A stretch of DNA of 64,000 bases, taken from assembly GCF_947497275.1 (NCBI RefSeq), contig NZ_CANMFS010000004.1, positions 248,001 through 312,000 on the forward strand, read 5' to 3'. The position numbers and the translations under genes were made by a program. Shown one piece after another: positions 62,536 through 64,000 of the stretch. The DNA is from an uncultured Sulfitobacter sp. (lineage in GTDB: Bacteria > Pseudomonadota > Alphaproteobacteria > Rhodobacterales > Rhodobacteraceae). The notes under the pieces were generated by a model. That model was given only the letters and a program-made list of their open reading frames with translations, was not told the DNA's origin and searched no databases. The first letter of the stretch is position 1. Every line of letters starts with the position of its first letter.

Positions 62536-63212
62536 ATTTCCCGGTTCTGATGTTCGCGGCGGGGTTCGGTACACGGATGCTGCACCTCACCGCCGATCGA
62601 CCGAAACCGATGGTCGAAGTCGCAGGCCGCCCGCTGATCGGCCACGCGCTCAATCTAGCTGCTGAAACGGACCCGCCGATAATCGTCGCAAACCTGCACT
62701 ATCTGCCGGAACAGTTGGAAGCATATCTGCAACCACGGGGCGTCAAAACGTTGCGCGAAACACCGAATATCCTCGACACCGGGGGCGGCCTGCGCAACGC
62801 GCTGTCGTTGCTTGGCACCAATCCGGTCATGACGATGAACACCGATGCGATCTGGAGCGGGCCGAACCCGCTGGCGCTCCTGCACGCGGCATGGAGGCCC
62901 GACCGCATGGATGCGCTGCTGATGGGCGTGCCTGTTGCGCGCGCGCTTGAACACGACGGACAAGGGGATTTCAGCATCGCACAGGATGGCAGACTGCGCC
63001 GTGGGCCGGGCCTTGTCTATGGGGGTGTCCAGATTATCAAGACCGCACTCTTGCACGAAATCGCGGAACGGTCCTTTTCGCTCAACCTGATCTGGGACAA
63101 GATGCTTGCGAAGGGATCGCTCTTTGGTCTTTCCTACCCGGGAAGATGGTGCGACGTCGGCCATCCGGGCGGCATCGCCACAGCCGAGGAATTGATTGCC
63201 CAAGATGTTTGA
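62523..63212 (+). CDS. murU: N-acetylmuramate-1-phosphate uridylyltransferase MurU
   Basis: MurU makes UDP-MurNAc from MurNAc-1-phosphate, bypassing de novo synthesis in cell-wall recycling. The 229-residue protein has the nucleotidyltransferase signature (FAAGFGTRMLHLTADRPKPM), the NTDAIW metal-binding aspartate and the late GRWCDVGHPGGIATAE. It has a GTG start at 62523, overlapping amgK by 13 bases; an alternative ATG is at 62550. It overlaps addB by 8 bases. Confidence 0.9.
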   Translation: MSDVDFPVLMFAAGFGTRMLHLTADRPKPMVEVAGRPLIGHALNLAAETDPPIIVANLHYLPEQLEAYLQPRGVKTLRETPNILDTGGGLRNALSLLGTNPVMTMNTDAIWSGPNPLALLHAAWRPDRMDALLMGVPVARALEHDGQGDFSIAQDGRLRRGPGLVYGGVQIIKTALLHEIAERSFSLNLIWDKMLAKGSLFGLSYPGRWCDVGHPGGIATAEELIAQDV

Positions 63213-64000
63213 AGCGCAGACGTCCCCCCGTGTGTTCGGCCTGCCTCCGGGCGTTGATTTTCCGCAGGCGCTCGTTGCCGGGTTGATGAACCGCACCGTG
63301 GGGCAGCCGCCCGAAGCACTTGCGCGTGTCGATCTGATCGTGAACACCGAAAGGATGGCCCGCCGTCTGCGCAAGATGTTCGAGGCGGGTCCGGCGCTGC
63401 TTTTGCCGCGCATCCGGCTGGTCACGGATCTTGCCACGCTGGCGCCCGGCGTGATCGTCCCCGACGGTGCTCCGCCGCTGCGGCGCAGGCTTGAACTGAT
63501 CGGACTGATCGCGGGATTGCTTGACCGATCGCCGGATCTGGCATCGCGCGCCTCGCTGTATGATCTGGCCGACAGTCTTGCCGCGCTGATCGACGAGATG
63601 CAGGGCGAAGGCGTCGCCCCCGATGCGATTGCATCGCTCGATGTGTCGGATCAATCGGGTCATTGGGACCGGGCGAAACAGTTTCTCCAGATCGTGCAAC
63701 TCTATCTTGAGCAGACCGAAGCGGAACCCGACAAGGAAGCACGCCAGCGTACGTTGGTCAGCGCCATCGCGGCATTGTGGGCCGAAAATCCGCCCGACCA
63801 TCCGGTCATCCTTGCTGGATCGACTGGCTCACGCGGCACGACGATGATTCTGATGGAGGCAGTCGCACGATTGCCTCAGGGTGCGCTGGTCCTGCCGGGG
63901 TTCGATTTCGATCTGCCCGGCGATGTCTGGGCCGCGCTGGACGATCCGATGATTTCCGAGGACCATCCGCAGTACCGGTTTTTCCGGCTGATGGAGGCGC
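63205..64000 (+). CDS. addB: Double-strand break repair protein AddB (5' part)
   Basis: This is the first 265 codons of AddB, the nuclease/inactive-helicase subunit of the AddAB recombination complex; the rest runs off the window. The translation starts MFEAQTSPRVFGLPPGVDFP and contains LPRIRLVTDLATLAPG, LADSLAALIDEMQGEG and a GSTGSRGTTMILMEAVARLPQG segment in place of the helicase Walker motif, all typical of alphaproteobacterial AddB. The ATG at 63205 overlaps the murU stop. addA is expected downstream. Confidence 0.93.
   Translation, partial: MFEAQTSPRVFGLPPGVDFPQALVAGLMNRTVGQPPEALARVDLIVNTERMARRLRKMFEAGPALLLPRIRLVTDLATLAPGVIVPDGAPPLRRRLELIGLIAGLLDRSPDLASRASLYDLADSLAALIDEMQGEGVAPDAIASLDVSDQSGHWDRAKQFLQIVQLYLEQTEAEPDKEARQRTLVSAIAALWAENPPDHPVILAGSTGSRGTTMILMEAVARLPQGALVLPGFDFDLPGDVWAALDDPMISEDHPQYRFFRLMEA

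Noticed and set aside
61306-62574. Open frame of 422 codons on the minus strand
   Set aside because: It is antisense to tsaE and amgK; translation is low-complexity and unlike any protein family.
1-64000. CRISPR arrays, tRNA or rRNA genes, prophage
   Set aside because: I saw no regularly spaced repeats, no cloverleaf-like sequence in the intergenic regions and no phage structural genes.

Overview
The window is a chromosomal segment of a flagellated alphaproteobacterium of the order Rhodobacterales, most likely the Roseobacter group. The evidence is gene content and order: a divergent regB / senC-regA redox-signalling locus, a hemD-mic60-hemY unit divergent from tsaD, a divL-tsaE-amgK-murU-addB run, the aapJQMP amino-acid transporter, a sitABCD-mur manganese locus, and flagellar units preceded by CtrA-type boxes. 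GC content is high and most genes sit in tightly overlapping operons.

Positions 1-22690 hold most of a flagellar cluster. It comprises flgF(partial)-flgG-flgA-flgH-fliL-like (+); flhA-fliR-flhB-fliJ-like (-); fliL-DUF6468-motE-like-motA-large periplasmic protein (-); divergent fliF-fliH-fliN-fliP (+); a flippase-like membrane gene (+); flgE-flgK-flgL-flgI (-); and motB (-). fliG, fliM, fliQ, fliI and flagellin are not here. CtrA-type boxes (TTAA-N7-TTAA variants) lie about 46-61 bases before fliL/fliF and flgE, with a weaker one before motB. The large periplasmic gene carries a C10 homopolymer inside its reading frame, a possible phase-variation switch.

Positions 22800-33000 are housekeeping and accessory metabolism: an MFS transporter, trhO (tRNA hydroxylation), pncA-pncB (NAD salvage), sitABCD with its Fur-family regulator, a degraded DMT transporter, cobG and arfB. 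Positions 33000-34100 are a graveyard of at least two broken transposases. Next is a copper-efflux unit (copA-cueR) with a textbook 19-bp-spacer MerR-type promoter.

Positions 37200-46300 hold a Nudix hydrolase, a PiT phosphate permease and a probable seven-gene unit: gntR, enolase-superfamily enzyme, aapJ, aapQ, aapM, aapP and a class-IV aminotransferase. This looks like uptake plus racemisation or dehydration plus transamination of an amino acid.

Positions 46400-64000 are core genes: hemY, mic60, hemD, tsaD, gpsA, small proteins, a candidate small RNA, ahcY, HD and GNAT proteins, regA, senC, regB, a kinase-less PAS protein (divL) behind a perfect CtrA box, tsaE, amgK, murU and the start of addB. 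The perfect CtrA box before divL, a known modulator of CtrA in Rhodobacter, together with the flagellar boxes, suggests a CtrA feedback circuit visible within this one window.
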